Below are positions 36,190-48,509 of a stretch of DNA of 64,000 nucleotides, in pieces. The translations under genes and the position numbers were made by a program. Source of the DNA: Pomacea canaliculata (taxonomy: Eukaryota; Mollusca; Gastropoda; Architaenioglossa; Ampullariidae); contig NC_037593.1 in NCBI RefSeq assembly GCF_003073045.1, positions 2,223,525 through 2,287,524 of the forward strand. Direction: 5' to 3'. The first letter of the stretch is position 1; each line of letters starts with the position of its first letter. A model generated the notes under the pieces. It had not been told where the DNA came from and ran no database searches. It saw nothing but the letters and a program-made list of their open reading frames with translations.

Positions 36190-37480
36190 TGACTGTGGAC
36201 ATCAGACTTCACTGCTTCTGGACACAAAAGCCGCTTGTTGTCTCTGTATGCGCCACCAACTCTCATGGCTGGTCCTCCACCAGCACAGCTCAGAAATATC
36301 TCAAGGTAGAAGCACTTTCCTGCTAAACAAATCAACCAACCCACCGGTTTCATAATACCCATCTTGCTTTAATTAGCGATCTTTTGGACAGAAACAATGA
36401 GATTGATTATGTAGACCTTTGAAACCAACTCTGTTATCGAGATTTTTATTTTTAATATTATCACACCGCTCGTGATCAATCTCATTTGGCATGTAAACAA
36501 ACAAATAAAATCACAAAGGAGACACTCTGCTTCATATCCTGCATCTGCGCGTGTTCGTACGTGTGTGTGTGCGCGCGTGCGCGCGTGCGTGCGTGTGTGT
36601 TAGCTTAATTAACAAAACATTAACCCGGGTGTTGTTGAAATGTGCTCGATGCATCATCATAAGAAAGTTTTTGCCTTCCAAAAGTCGCATCAGTCAGTGA
36701 CCTTTGTGACCTGCTGGGGTTAAAGTTAACTGCCACTCACTGTGTCACTGTCATGTAAAGATTGTGCTGCCTGTCACATGAACGGTTTCTGGCCTTCGAG
36801 AGAATTTCATACTCGCACTCGCACTCACTCCTACTCTCTCTCTCCTACTCACTACTTGTACTCACTATCGCACACACACACGCAGAGTTGCATGCACACT
36901 TGCGCACCCCGTTCTTGAGTTGTAAACAGAACAACTAAACTTGACTCTTTGCAATACAACTGTAAAAATACTTCAGGGTAAAAGTACTCCAGGGTAAAGC
37001 ACTTCAGGGTAAAGCACTCCAGGGTAAAAATACTCCAGGGTAATAACTGCACCTTCCTTGGAGGATGCATCCTCCTCTCCCCATTCAGTGGCTTCGGCAC
37101 TCTGTGTCTCTCTAGGAAGTGAAGCGCTGGCCGTCGACGGTTAATTTTATGGTCCTCCCCTCTTTTGTAGGTCAACTGTCTAAAAATAAACCGCATAAAC
37201 GTATTCAGAAGGTGCAGCTCGGCCACCCGCTGTGTGACGACTGGTTCACTGTATGTCTCCCTCTGTGAGACAAGACACTGTGACACAAGACACTGTGACA
37301 CAAGACACCCACTAATCACAGTCAGTCATAAATAACAGCATCAACCACTTCTGACTCCCAAGACAGTGGGGCAGACATTTGATTTCTCACGTGCACAAAG
37401 GTGACGGCTATCAGAACTACTTCCTCGGACACTACAAACATTTATGTTCAGCCCTCGGTCCTAACAGTTTGTCATGGGCC
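36190..37480. other. Intergenic: short tandem repeats, no gene seen
   Basis: Contains an alternating purine-pyrimidine run at 36,559-36,600 (GTGCGCGCGTGCGCGCGTGC), five copies of a roughly 17-bp CTCCAGGGTAAA unit at 36,963-37,045, and a small GTGACACAAGACACT repeat near 37,275-37,307. No gene supported. Confidence 0.7.
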
Positions 37481-37498
37481 TGGCTCCATATCACTGTT

Positions 37499-37614
37499 TA
37501 TAAAAATGATCCCGAGAGAGGAAACCAGCAAACTGTATGTCGGTTGACATAGTTTAAATATGTAGAGGACAGTGCTACATATTACTGGCCTGCTACTGAT
37601 GCTGAGTAGCAACG
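37499..37614 (+). promoter_or_regulatory. Possible orphan promoter and UTR exon
   Basis: TATAAAAA at 37,499-37,506 is followed about 110 bases later by AACGGTAAGT, a good donor at 37,614/37,615. The following DNA (37,640-37,900) resembles 46,516-46,710 of the C2 flank. No signal exon follows before C1's own promoter, so this may be a remnant. Confidence 0.35.
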
Positions 37615-38751
37615 GTAAGTTCAACACAGACGGATTTCTATAAAATGTCAAAGGTGTATATTTCTCTCAAAGAACAGTATAACTTAGACACAAAAATAAG
37701 GAAATAAAATTCTGCTTTATCTATATCAGAAGATAATGAATTGCGTATTTTCAATAAGAAAAAACTGTTGGCTATAGACTTTTATTACAGACACACCTCT
37801 AAATCCGATGAAAACACTTCTAATGTTGGCATTTCGTAAGTTGCACAGATGATGACATAAGTGAACGAGGATTGAAACCAAAGATAAAATTGATATCCTT
37901 CATTTGAAGATATAGTAAAATGATGTTCTTGCTGATAACAGTCCTGGGATATCTCTTTTAAATGTTGTAACCAACAATTCAGGGTGTCCAACGCTTTGAT
38001 TGTGCCAGACATGCCGGGGACCATAGACACCAATGAACCTGTAGAACAAGCTCATGTCATCGTGTTTTGGTTGTGTATGTTTAACAACACATTGTAAGAT
38101 TTAAGTGGCAGTCATAGAGTTATGCTCAAAATTTGTAGCTAGTATTTAATACTTTTTTTTTTACAAAAACACTTACATGTAAGGTGTATCTTGATGTTTG
38201 TCTATAAACTAGTGCATTATTTGTGCGACTGTCAGAAATCTGTTAAAAGCAAAAGTGTGAACGGTTTCTATTGGTTTGAGCACGGAAACCACTTGCCATA
38301 ACTCTGCGGCATGTATCCTCATAGGAAGAATCTCACAGACACAATTTGAAGAAAACATCAAGAGCATGTTCACCAGTAGACAACACCCTGAGGATTTCAA
38401 CTACACCTTTCTTGATACGAGTAGCCATGCCACTTAAATCAGAGAGTGAAGGTGGGAGACCATGTGGTGAATTCTTTTTTAATTTGATTTTTCCGGTTCC
38501 GTAGGGTGGACAGGAGGAGAAGGTGGGAGGCTGTGACAATATTTACTGTGTGAGGTTTAAAACCTGAGTGAGGCTGGTGGCGGTGATAAGTAGGTGACTG
38601 TCTTTAACACTTCATTGTCACTGCCTTAACGAATGCTTAGCAAATACACAATCTGATTAGCACGACTCGCCACCTAGCGGATTTGTTTGTTTGGACAATC
38701 GACATTTTCAAGCACATCCTGGTTTACCTCTCCGTCTTGCTTACCTGCAGG

Positions 38752-38802
38752 TATAAAAGGGAGACAACCTGGGGCCCTTGTAGCTCCTTGTCAGGTGTTT
38801 GG
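38752..38802 (+). promoter_or_regulatory. TATA box and 5' UTR exon of gene C1
   Basis: TATAAAA at 38,752-38,758 in TATAAAAGGGAGACAACCTG, preceded by CGACATTTTCA and CATCCTGGTTTACC, the order seen in A promoters. The UTR exon ends at 38,802 before GTAAGT. Confidence 0.85.
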
Positions 38803-39260
38803 GTAAGTAACCACCTTTATTGTTAAGTTCATAGTACAGTGAACAGATTTACTTTTGTCTTCTTGCCATGAGGTTGGGGAAGGACAACTGCAACAGAGGA
38901 GGATTGTGGGTCAGTATGTGGTTAGAGTTTCGCTGACAGTCGTCAACGGCCTTTTCGAAATCTGAAATGTAATTATCGTTGTTCGTTATTATATCCTCCC
39001 TCTTACACATACTCTCACACAGCCCATATGCTACATCTATGACTTTAAGGAACAAGAGTTTCCCTGATTTCAATATTAGTTAGTCTGTGATTACAAATGT
39101 AAAGAACCTTCCATAGGATCAGTGTCCTGCAGTTTTGTGGAGACGATGTTGAACATGACGTGTCTTCATCGGGCTAATTGCAACTTGTACAAGATTCTTT
39201 GTTTTGACTTTTTTAAATGTGCTGTCGCCCGCAGGTGTATATTCACAGCAGACTGTCAAC

Positions 39261-39733
39261 ATGCGACACCTGGTAGTGGTTGTGGTGGTTCTGATGGCTG
39301 TCTGTCTGATGACCACTTCAGCGGCTGACGGTATGTCTTCATTGTTCTCTTGGGTTTTTTAGTCAGCATCGTCAGTAAAACTGATGACAGTTGTTAGCAG
39401 CGATGTTGGGTGTAGTGTCAGGACTGTAGAGGTTCTTCCATTTTTGTTGTCATGTCAACACAAAAAAAACAACATTAAAGTTATTAAGGAGATGTTTCTC
39501 TTTCTGTCGTATCTAATGAACTTAAGACAATGCGTACTCTCATCTGCAATAAACATGGATCCAGTCAACAAAATGATTTATTCATTTTAACAGCTTCTGA
39601 TGAGGGCCAGGGACTGGTGCACAAGCTGAAGAGACGTCAGGCCCCTTATTCGGCATACACAGGGCCACTGTCTACTCGCTGGCCTTTTTGTTTCTGCTTC
39701 CCACCACCCTGTCGTTGTATTCCTAGGGGATAA
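39261..39733 (+). CDS. Peptide gene C1: CxC-x4-CxC peptide precursor, 69 aa
   Basis: Coding exons 39261-39330 (23 codons plus one base; donor GTATGT) and 39594-39733 (acceptor TTTTAACAG, stop TAA), phase-1 intron; an untranslated exon ends at 38,802 and the signal exon starts near 39,235. Signal MRHLVVVVVVLMAVCLM then TTSAAD. Spacer ASDEGQGLVHKLKRR ends in a tribasic site. The mature peptide of 31 residues begins with Gln (QAPYSAYTGPLSTRWP) and ends FCFCFPPPCRCIPRG. Knot CFC-FPPP-CRC. A C-terminal Gly suggests amidation to Arg-amide, and the N-terminal Gln could cyclise, both typical of stabilised secreted peptides (inference). Confidence 0.85.
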
Positions 39734-41283
39734 TAATGAATCATGTAGACCAACTTTTGTGAAACATTTCAAACACCTAACTCTAATCTACTTGACAACT
39801 ATGGTAGCACGATTTTCACATTTGAATACTGACATTAGAATTTACAATCCCAACACCATACTGACTACATTCTAATGATTCATCTACAATAAATTTGTAA
39901 AAATAATTTTAGGGATAGTTTTAATTATTGAAGTGTTTTCTTTTTTGTTTTTTTTTCTTTGTGACCCCATAGTCTAGTTATGTAAAAAGTGTGCTTTTTA
40001 TTTTTTTTACTTATTATTATATTCTTAAAAATTATTTCATCGAATTCTTACTAATTACTAAAATGCGGCACAGAAGATTTCCTAAGATTTGTATTATTGA
40101 TGTTTTTGAGTGGTTTGTGGTGTCAAAACCGTTGCACAAAGACGATTTTTGACGTGTAACATTTGGACCAGAAAAAATTAATTATAGAGAGAAATATAGT
40201 TACTACTACTACTAATACGCTGATATCAAATGCACTAGTGTCATAACCGGAATAAAACAGAAGGCTCTACTTGATTATAGTGGAATGTTTTACAGGTGTG
40301 AGTTTGTTTCCGTTTGCAATGTGTTGGAATCTGCTTGTGATTGTTTGCCCTTTGTTGCCCCTGTAGTACACTGTTAGCGGCTCTCTTCCATCACGGGATC
40401 GAATCATATCGGATAATTAATTAACAGATGGATTTTAGAGGCTTAAATTTACAGGTTAGGTTGATATCGCATATATCTTCTTATATCTGAAAAAAGAACA
40501 CAAACCGTTCAGGTTGGTCTTTAGGATGTGAGCCACGAGGTGCCCCCAGGACCAGGTGTGAGTGAGACCCTGTCCCCGGTTAGACTGATTTTAAACCTCA
40601 TGGTTTTCATGGTATTACAGTAAATACAGACAGGCACTGAGGCATATACCCTCAAGCATCAACTTGAAAATAAACCATTTTCTGAATGCGCCAAAACTGG
40701 GAAAATTGTACTTTCATTACTTTTGATTGCTTTTCCTTCCTTCTCCAGCACTTTCTGCCCAGAACACACCCGCCACCTTTGTCCTCCGACAACTAATTAC
40801 TCCTGTAACTAGAAATTAAGTAAGAATTAAAATTACAATTTAAGACAGGTCAGAACCATACAGCACAACAACAACAACCACAACAACCAACAATCCCATG
40901 ACACCCGCTCCACTGGACAGACCCTCGTACAACCTTGAGTTCGACTCACAAATGATTTGCACTCTGAGCTCACAAGCACAGCCTCAGTCCTCAGGTTGTA
41001 CATACGGGTACAGGATGGACCTGACTGGCATTGAGACCTCACACTGTTCTCTGACACATCATAGTGACTGCTAGCGTGTAAGCTCACACACACACACATT
41101 CACACGTGTGTAGGTTTATAATTAACATTAGAGAGAGAGCGAGAGAGATAGAAAAAGGAAGAAAACACTCCAGACATATTTATTAGACACATCCTGTTAT
41201 TAAAAAACTAACATCCTGTTCCTACTGATTATAAACAAATTCGTCTTTACTCGGATATCCGGGTTCCTAGTTCAGGAGGGCGA

Positions 41284-41344
41284 TATAAGGCCGAGACAAC
41301 ACTGTGTTGGTCATTACTCAGACCTTCCTGAACAGCAAGAATCG
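41284..41344 (+). promoter_or_regulatory. TATA box and 5' UTR exon of gene B2
   Basis: TATAAGG at 41,284-41,290; the UTR exon ends at 41,344 (ATCG before GTGAGT). Confidence 0.8.
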
Positions 41345-42079
41345 GTGAGTTATCATTGTTTTATCAGTTATGTATCAGGGAAACCTGTACATTTCGTGTT
41401 TGTAGTTGTTTGCTCCTCTGATAGTCTTCAGTGGCTGCCACTAGCATGTCCCAACTTTAGATGCTAGTTTATGTAAAACACATTTTTAGGTGGCAAGCTT
41501 CAGATAGAATTGTATGTAAATAGTTATTCGCAAAGAAAGTTTGGGCTTGTGTTCATGGAGGAAGACCTGCTGGTTAAGTTTACAAATAATGGGGCTGTAA
41601 TTTATAAAAATACTTTACCGACCGGCGCAGCGACCGAAGGTAACGCGGAGAGATAAAATATAAACAACAACAATTGTTTTTAAATGATTAAAACAAGGAG
41701 AACTTCACGAAAAGTAAAATTGACTTACAGACCTAATGCTGTTTCTTTAGCAAGTATTAGACGACTAATGTTTTTTTATTAGTAATTAAAAACAAAATAA
41801 ATAACAGGAATAAACTAACAACGATTTGGGCGGGTAAGGAACGAATACAAGATTTTCGAGTAATTCGATTTCATATAAACAGCACGTAGCAATGATCACA
41901 ATGAAGAATTCAACAAGAAGCCGAAAAAGAAAGACCAGGGAGCAAATGTGTCGGTGAGATGATCATTGCAAATTAAACAAATTTATCCTCTCTTAATACT
42001 TGCAAGTTTGATTTCTCTACTGCTTCTAATAATCTTTTGAAAATGTTCACGTGGCAGTTCTTTGAGGTCCCCTGTCATC

Positions 42080-42246
42080 ATGCGACACCTGCTGATTGTT
42101 GTTGTGGTGGTGGTGGTGGTGAGTCACCTGATCGCGGCTGATACAGGTGAGCGAGTGTCTCTAGGTTTCTTTAGGTGGGAACATCAACTACTGCTTCTTG
42201 CATGTTGTGAAGAACAAGCTTGTCTCTCTGTCGGGAAATGCACTAA

Positions 42247-42309
<63 letters not shown>

Positions 42310-42703
42310 TAAAATCAGGTAGATATTCACTGTCACAGTAATTTAGGTTATGTAAATACGAGTTCAAAAGACCATAACCAAACAAAATCACTTTATTGCT
42401 AGGGGTGTGAATATCCTTTTCTTGACATCTTTGGCAAATCTGTTCCCATTGTTTCCTATGTCTTAACTCGCGAGTGTTTCACTATCAGCAGATTCCTCCA
42501 AGTACAAAGAGGAATGGGACCGGCAGCTTGTACCTCACAACCGAGAGTTGCGCAGCATTCTTCCTTTCCCTAGACCACTTCCTTGGCCACTGCCACGACC
42601 ACGACCTGTGCCGATACCAAATCCTTGGCCACTCCCACGACCACGACCTGTGCCAATACCAAATCCTTGGCCACGGCCAGGACCTCGACCTGTACTTGTC
42701 TGA
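42080..42703 (+). CDS. Peptide gene B2: cysteine-free Pro/Arg-rich repeat peptide precursor, 92 aa
   Basis: Coding exons 42080-42146 (22 codons plus one base; donor GTGAGC) and 42492-42703 (acceptor CTATCAGCAG, stop TGA), phase-1 intron; the UTR exon is upstream. Signal [20 protein letters not shown]. Exon 2 reads [18 protein letters not shown], then [14 protein letters not shown] and two copies of [14 protein letters not shown] (42-bp repeats at 42,581-42,622 and 42,623-42,664) plus a partial third. The mature region alternates x-P for most of its length (22 Pro, 8 Arg in about 52 residues), which should favour a polyproline-II helix. The usual KR is NR here, so cleavage may be less efficient. 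Exon 2 has no ATG. A NAGNAG acceptor could add one Ala. Confidence 0.84.
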
Positions 42704-42894
42704 GATCCTAGTTGTAGACATTTCAGTTTGTGGTGTTCTTAGAAGGAAATGCCACTTTGTATCTCCCTGTCTGTTCCACCCGTTTTCAATGCAGTCCGTA
42801 CTCCGGCTGATCTGCTTTCCTTTATCCTGCATCATCCATTCTCCCTAACAACAAATTCTATTAAGGGAAAAGCACTTTCCTACTAAACTAACTA

Positions 42895-43432
42895 AACTTA
42901 TCGTAACGAAGACCGGCGTAAGACAGGGTTGCATATTATCACCAACACTCTTCCTGATGGTCATAGAGTGGACTATGCGCAAGACAACAACACCAGTATT
43001 CAGTAGACCTTCGACAAACAGCTAGAAACATTGAGAGTGACAAACACCGTCAACACCAAGCTGCAGACCTTTACAAACCGATGCCTTCGCCATATTCTGG
43101 GAATAAGATTGCCTGAAAAGATCTCCAACAGCAGCCTGTGGAAAAGAACCAACAGAATGCCACTAGCCAAGACATCACAAAGAGCAAATGAGGCTGGACA
43201 GGACACACCCTGACATACAGCTGACACCATTGCCAGGCAGGCACGTGACTAGAACCCTCAGGGGAATAGGAGAGTTGGGAGACCGAAACAGACTTGGAAA
43301 AGAACAGTAGAGAGCGAGGCAAAGGACATGGGAACCACCTGAGGGGGGCTGCCCTATACAGGGTCCGCTAGCGAGGTGTTGTTGCGGACCTATGCTCCTC
43401 CAGAAGTAACAAGAAATAAACATTTTTTCCAC
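42895..43432 (+). repeat. LINE (non-LTR retrotransposon) fragment, copy 1
   Basis: Contains the reverse-transcriptase motif KTGVRQGCILSPTLFL (42,910-42,960), then VNTKLQTFTNRCLRHILGIR and LWKRTN, typical of the 3' part of RTE/Jockey-like ORFs in invertebrates. Interior and 5' parts are missing and the frame is broken. It sits 190 bases downstream of the B2 stop and was copied with the B block. Confidence 0.8.
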
Positions 43433-43682
43433 TAATCAATCGACCAAAACCTATGAAGTTTTAAGAAGCACTCTTGCTTGATGCTTACAATCCTGCGGAC
43501 ATAAATAACTGCACGCTGTAGATATTTTTTAACCAAGCCTTTTTTCTGGATTTCTTTCTTTTTTGGCTTTATCACAGTGCGTCTTGAAACCGATCTGGCA
43601 TGTAAATAGTCAAATTAAAATATATCTGCTTCCAAAAAACTCAGTTTCATATTCTTTACGAGCGTATGCTTGTGTTGATAGA

Positions 43683-43788
43683 TATTTGTGTGTCTGTGTG
43701 TCTGTGTGTCTGTGTGTCTGTGTGTCTGTGTGTCTGTGTGTCTGTGTGTCTGTGTGTGTCTGTGTGTCTGTGTGTGTGTCTGTGTGTG
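43683..43788. repeat. (TGTGTGTC)n microsatellite
   Basis: TGTC/TGTG array, strongly expanded in the other copy (53,333-53,722). Confidence 0.95.
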
Positions 43789-43840
43789 AGGAATAGACTC
43801 ACCATTAACAGCTCCACTACTGACCCGAAGCTCGACTCAC

Positions 43841-43890
43841 CGGCTGCCGTTGCAAAGATTTAGTGGTCGTCAGGTGTTTATACATCCTCC
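43841..43890 (-). promoter_or_regulatory. Orphan D-type promoter, copy 1
   Basis: Minus strand: GAGGATGTATAAACACCTGACGACC (TATAAA at 43,877-43,882) matches the D core GAGGATATAAAAGCCTGACAAC. A short UTR exon ends at 43,841 with GTGAGT. No signal exon was recognised downstream on this strand. Confidence 0.5.
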
Positions 43891-44009
43891 CTTCACCCTG
43901 TTGAAGCTGAAACAAATATTTTTCACTACGATTTTGACAGGCAGATTTAACACGTGACTCGACTTGTCCACAACTTTGTTGCTCCGTGTGTGTTTGTGTA
44001 TGTGTGTGT

Positions 44010-44252
44010 TTATGAACAGGACAGTTCAAACGTGCAGGATAGACTATCCTGACGAACTTTAGACGAATATTTGCAAAACATACAGTTGTGTCGAACTACA
44101 CTTATTTGTAGACAGACATGGCAGTAAAGCAAACATTCACAGGAGTCAGTCTCATTTCTGTCTGTGGTGGGCAACAATGTCTTGCAGCATCCAGTGTACT
44201 TCACAGACTCACATGTGTCCACATTGGTGCCATAGGTCGTGGTCGCGGTCAT
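44010..44252 (-). other. Cysteine-rich 80-codon frame of unknown status
   Basis: An open frame with 11 Cys including TGCC, CECLLYCHVC and CMFC spacings, kept with one difference in copy 2 (53,945-54,187). The copies are so alike overall that this is weak evidence for coding. No signal peptide is visible. It could be an exon of a minus-strand gene or chance. Confidence 0.25.
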
Positions 44253-46189
44253 GTGACTATTTTCTCTGAAGTAATCTTTAGTTCTTTGAGTAATTATTCG
44301 CGATAATTCTTACATCTTGGTAATTTATTTGTGTATGAACTCTGTTGAGCTTTCTTAGATAGGGATGTTGCAACCATGACATGCAAAATGTGGATTCAAA
44401 ATTAAAGATTCTTTGTTTAAGATATTAAAAATATATCCATTTTCATTCACACACACTCACTGGTTGGTTTATGACAGCTAATATAGAAAAGAACAAAGAA
44501 CTAAACAAAACATTTTTTTGTATCATCCACTCATTTTGTTTCCTTCTTCCAAACTCTTCATGCATACCTGCATATATAGTCAAGAAAAATCAAAGCCTTC
44601 GATCATTTGCAAACTGTAAATAAAGAATAAACACACTCTTGTTTTTCTCTTTCCGCACATACATTCTGTATTTTGTATTTCTTTATCTCTAAGAGGTGTT
44701 ATGCATATTAATACACTCATCCATCCCAATATACATTATCCCTCTTTCACCCAAATTTTATCCTTCATTTACTTCACCATCCTTAGTAATAACTTCACAG
44801 AATGAACTAGTAAGCTGAGAGTCTTTTTATTGTTCGAGGTTAATAATGACTGGAACTTATAAGCATTTGAGTTGTGAATATGGTAAAGCGGAAAATTATA
44901 TTTTTACTGGTCATCAAATGTTTTACAATTAATATATCATGGAATTTATTCCGTATGTCCTCAGTGTTACATAGTCCACAGAACCTGTCACTTCTAGGAA
45001 TATGTGTTTGCTCACAGTTATTCAAAGGAAAATGGTTGAACGACCTAATTTTTTTATTAAAGGGAGATAGTCTTGGAAGCGTGTCATGGACCAGAGTTAC
45101 TGCCCCTGGGCGGTTGCGCGTGTGATGTGAATGCGAGAGTTTGGCACTAAGAGAGTTCAGGCAGGAGCCCAGTGTTCACTGTACACTCACCTAGACATTC
45201 AGGAACAAGCCTGTGTGACAGGAAGACGTTTGTAAAGTCTGTAAAGGTAGAGGAGGGATTCCTGGTGTGTTTTCATTACTGCCTGCTGTTATATAGTTAT
45301 TTGTTAGATATAGTACCGTTAATGGAACTCTTCCCGGTAAGGGGAAAAAACTCAGTGCAAGGGAAGTCACCCTGTAGCAGACGACAATAGATTGGGCTAC
45401 GATGTCAAACACTACACTTACTCAATTTTGTATGTTTTTCGCCGAAATTTGAAGGGGTCCCCTGGGACCTCATTGACGAAAATTGAAGGGGTCCACCGCA
45501 CTTTTAATGCGTACTGTACGCAATTTTTTGCGTAAGCAGAAGCCCTGCTGTAGAACAAGCTCATGTTATCATGTTTTGGTTGTCTTTAACAAACACATTG
45601 TAAGATTTAAGTGGCAGTCATAAAGTTATGCTCAAAATTTGTAGCTAGTATTTAATACTTTTTTTTTACAAAAACACTCACATGTAAGGTGTATCTTGAT
45701 GTTTGTCTATAAACCAGTGCGTTAGTAGTGCGACTGTCAGAAATCTGTTTAAACTAAAAGTGTGAACAGTTTCTATTGGTTTGAGCATGGAAACCACTTG
45801 CCATAACTCTGCGGCATGTATCCTCATAGGAAGAATCTCACAGACACAATTTGAAGAAAACATCAAGAGCATGTTCACCAGTAGACAACACCCTGAGGAT
45901 TTCAACTACACCTTTCTTGATACGAGTAGCCATGCCATTTACATCAGAGAGTGAAGGTGGGAGACCATGTGGTGGATTCCTTTTTAATTTGATTTTTCCG
46001 GTTCCGTAGGGTGGACAGGAGGAGAAGGTGGGAAGCTGTGACAATATTTGCTGTGCGAGATTTAAAACCTGAGGCTGGTGGCGGTGATAAGTAGGTGACT
46101 GTCTTTAACACTTCATTGTCAATGAATGCTTAGCAAATACACAATCTGATTAGCACCACACGCCACCTTGTTTGTTTGGACAATCGACA

Positions 46190-46830
46190 TTTTCAACCGC
46201 ATCCTAGTTCACTTCTGCGTCTTGCTTAGCTGCGGGTATAAAAGGGAGACAACCTGGGGCCCTTGTAGCTCCTTGTCAGGTGTTTGTGTAAGTAACCACC
46301 TTTATTGTAAAGTTCATAGTACAGTGAACAGATTTACTTTTGTCTTCTTGTCATGGGATGGGCGGGGGGAGGACAACTGCAAAAGAAAACGGAGGAGGAT
46401 TTTGTCTGTGGTTAGTTTCCCTGACAGCAGTCAATGACATTTTCGAAATCTGAAATGTAATTATAGTCGTTCGTTTTTATATCGTATCTCTTTCACATAC
46501 ACTCACTCACAATTCTGTTTTATCTATTTCTGTGCAAAATGTAATCAGAAGATAACTAATTGCGTACTTTTAATGTGGACAAACTATAAGCTATAGACTT
46601 TTATTATAGACACACCTCTTCTAAATCTGATTAAAACACTTCTGATGTTGGCATTTCTTGAGTTGTACAGATGATGACATCAGTGAAAGAGGATTGAAAC
46701 CAAAGACATCTTCAACCGCATCCTGGTTTACCTCTGCGTCTTGCTTAGCTGCTGGCATAAAAGGGAGACAACCTGGGGCGCTTATATTTATACAATGTTC
46801 TCCTTGTCAGGTGTTTGGGTAAGTAACCAC
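46190..46830 (+). promoter_or_regulatory. Duplicated promoter region of gene C2
   Basis: Two C-type promoters in a row: TATAAAAGGGAGACAACCTG at 46,237 with a following GTAAGT donor near 46,289, and a second copy at 46,756 reading CATAAAAGGGAGACAACC with a donor near 46,819. Each carries CCGCATCCT and a CGTCTTGCTTAGCTG block upstream. Confidence 0.75.
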
Positions 46831-47177
46831 CTTTATTGTAACGTTCATAGTACAGTGAACAGATTTACTTTTGTCTTCTTGTCATGGGGTGGGGGGAACT
46901 GCAACAGAAAACAGAGGAGGATTTTGTCTGTGGTTAGTTTCCCTGACAGTAGTCAACTGCGTTTTCTAAATCTGAAATGTAATTATCGTCGTTCGTTTTT
47001 ATACACATACACAACCCACAGGCTACATCAAAGTCTTTAACTTCCATAGGATCAGTGTCCTGCAGTTTTGTGGAGACAATGTTAAACATGATGTGTCGCC
47101 TTGATAATTGCAACTTTTACAAGACACTTATCTTGAATCTTTAAAATGTGTTGTCGCCCGCAGGTGTTACTGTCAAC

Positions 47178-47800
47178 ATGCAACACCTGATAGTGGTTGT
47201 GGTTGTTCTGATGGCTGTCTGTGTGATGAATACTTCAACGGCTGACGGTATGTCTTCATTGTTCTCTTGGGTCTTTTAGTCGGCATCGTCAGTAAAACTG
47301 ATGACAGTTGCTAGCGACAATGTTGGATGTAGTGTCAGGACTGTAAAAATTCTTCCACTTTTGTTGTCATGTCAACACACACACACAAAAACAAACAAAC
47401 AAACAATAAAGTTATGAAGAAAATGTTTCCCTTTCTGTCGTTTGTAGCGAGAATGTTGGATGTGGTGTCACGACTGTAGAAGTTCTTTCAATTTCGTTTT
47501 CATGTCAATAAAAAAAAACATTAAAGTTATTAAGGAAATGTTTCTCTTTCTGTCGTCTGAAGTGAACTTAGGGTGAACTTGGTGTCAAGACAACCGTCCT
47601 CACATCTACAATGCCCATTAATCCAGCCAACAAAATGATTTATTTTTAGTTTAACAGCTGCTGAGGAGGTCCAGGGACTGGTGCACAAGGTGAAGAGACG
47701 TCAGACCCCTTGAACGAAAACCACAGGGCCACCGCCTCGGTCTTACCGGACTTTCTGTTTCTGCTTCCCACCACCCTGTCGTTGTACCCGTGGGGGGTAG
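47178..47800 (+). pseudogene. Gene C2: decayed copy of the C1 peptide gene
   Basis: The signal exon (47178-47247; MQHLIVVVVVLMAVCVM) and its phase-1 donor are intact. The start of the mature exon, from about 47,657, keeps the spacer and KRR site of C1. The mature-peptide part no longer reads as in C1, although its DNA still aligns as far as the CCACCACCCTGTCGTTGTA block near 47,770-47,790. The copy is broken. Confidence 0.72.
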
Positions 47801-47919
47801 TAATGAATTATGTAGACCAACTTTTATGAATCATTTCAAACACCTTTTACAGAGTGCGTTTCCGTTTGCAATGTGTTGGAATCTGCTTGTGATTGTTTGC
47901 CCTTTGTTGCCCCTGTAGT

Positions 47920-48078
47920 CAGGCCCGTTCTTAGGCCCCGCGGGGCCCGAGGCAAAGGGCATGTGCGGGGCCCTCACGCCACGGCTGACTACACTTCCAT
48001 ATGCCTAGTTACCATATCAATCAAAAGCGCGGGGCCCTAGGCAGATGCCTCGTCCGCCTGCCCCTAAGCACGGCCCTG
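47920..48078. mobile_element. Short hAT-like MITE, 159 bp, in the C2 flank
   Basis: Inverted ends CAGGCCCGTTCTTAGG and the complement of CCTAAGCACGGCCCTG. It is flanked by CCTGTAGT (47,912-47,919) and CATGTAGT (48,079-48,086), an 8-bp duplication with one mismatch. The C1 flank shows the empty site CCCCTGTAGTACACTG at about 40,357. Non-coding. Confidence 0.85.
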
Positions 48079-48509
48079 CATGTAGTACACTGTTAACGGC
48101 TCTCTTCCATCACGGGATCGAATCATATCGGATAATTAATTAACAGATGGCGTTTAAAGGCTTACATTTACAGGTTAGGTTTATATTGCATATATATTCT
48201 GATATCTAAAAAAGAACACAAACCGTTCAGGTTGGTCTTTAGGATGTGAGCCATGAGCCGCCAGGACCAGGTGTTGAGTGAGACCCTGTCCCCAGTTAGA
48301 CTGATTTTAAACCTCATGGTTTTCATTGTATTACAGTAAATACACCGTCCAGTCACAGCCAGGCACTGAGGCACATACCCTCAAGTATCAAATTGAAAAT
48401 AAACCATTTTCTGAATGCGCCAAAACTTCTTTACTTTTGATTGTTTTTCCTTCCCTCTCCAGCACCCTCTGCCCACCACACACCCGCCCTTCGTCCTCCT
48501 ACAGCTCGC

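Larger units (their letters stand above)
38039..40800. repeat. C block, copy 1 of a segmental duplication
   Basis: About 2.75 kb aligned with 45,549-48,505 (copy 2), covering the C gene, its promoter and both flanks. Immediately followed by the B block at 40,804. Confidence 0.85.
40804..45299. repeat. B block, copy 1 of a segmental duplication
   Basis: About 4.5 kb aligned with 50,090-55,252 (copy 2). It contains the B2 gene, a LINE fragment, a TGTC-rich microsatellite, a minus-strand D-like promoter and a Cys-rich frame. Confidence 0.88.
45549..48505. repeat. C block, copy 2 of the segmental duplication
   Basis: Aligned with 38,039-40,800. Differs by a second, partial promoter copy (about 46,516-46,830) and a MITE at 47,920-48,078. 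Confidence 0.85.

Noticed and set aside
38209-38539. Minus-strand frames shared with 45,678-46,044
   Set aside because: Both are inside the duplicated C block; conservation is explained by recent duplication and I could not recognise a domain.
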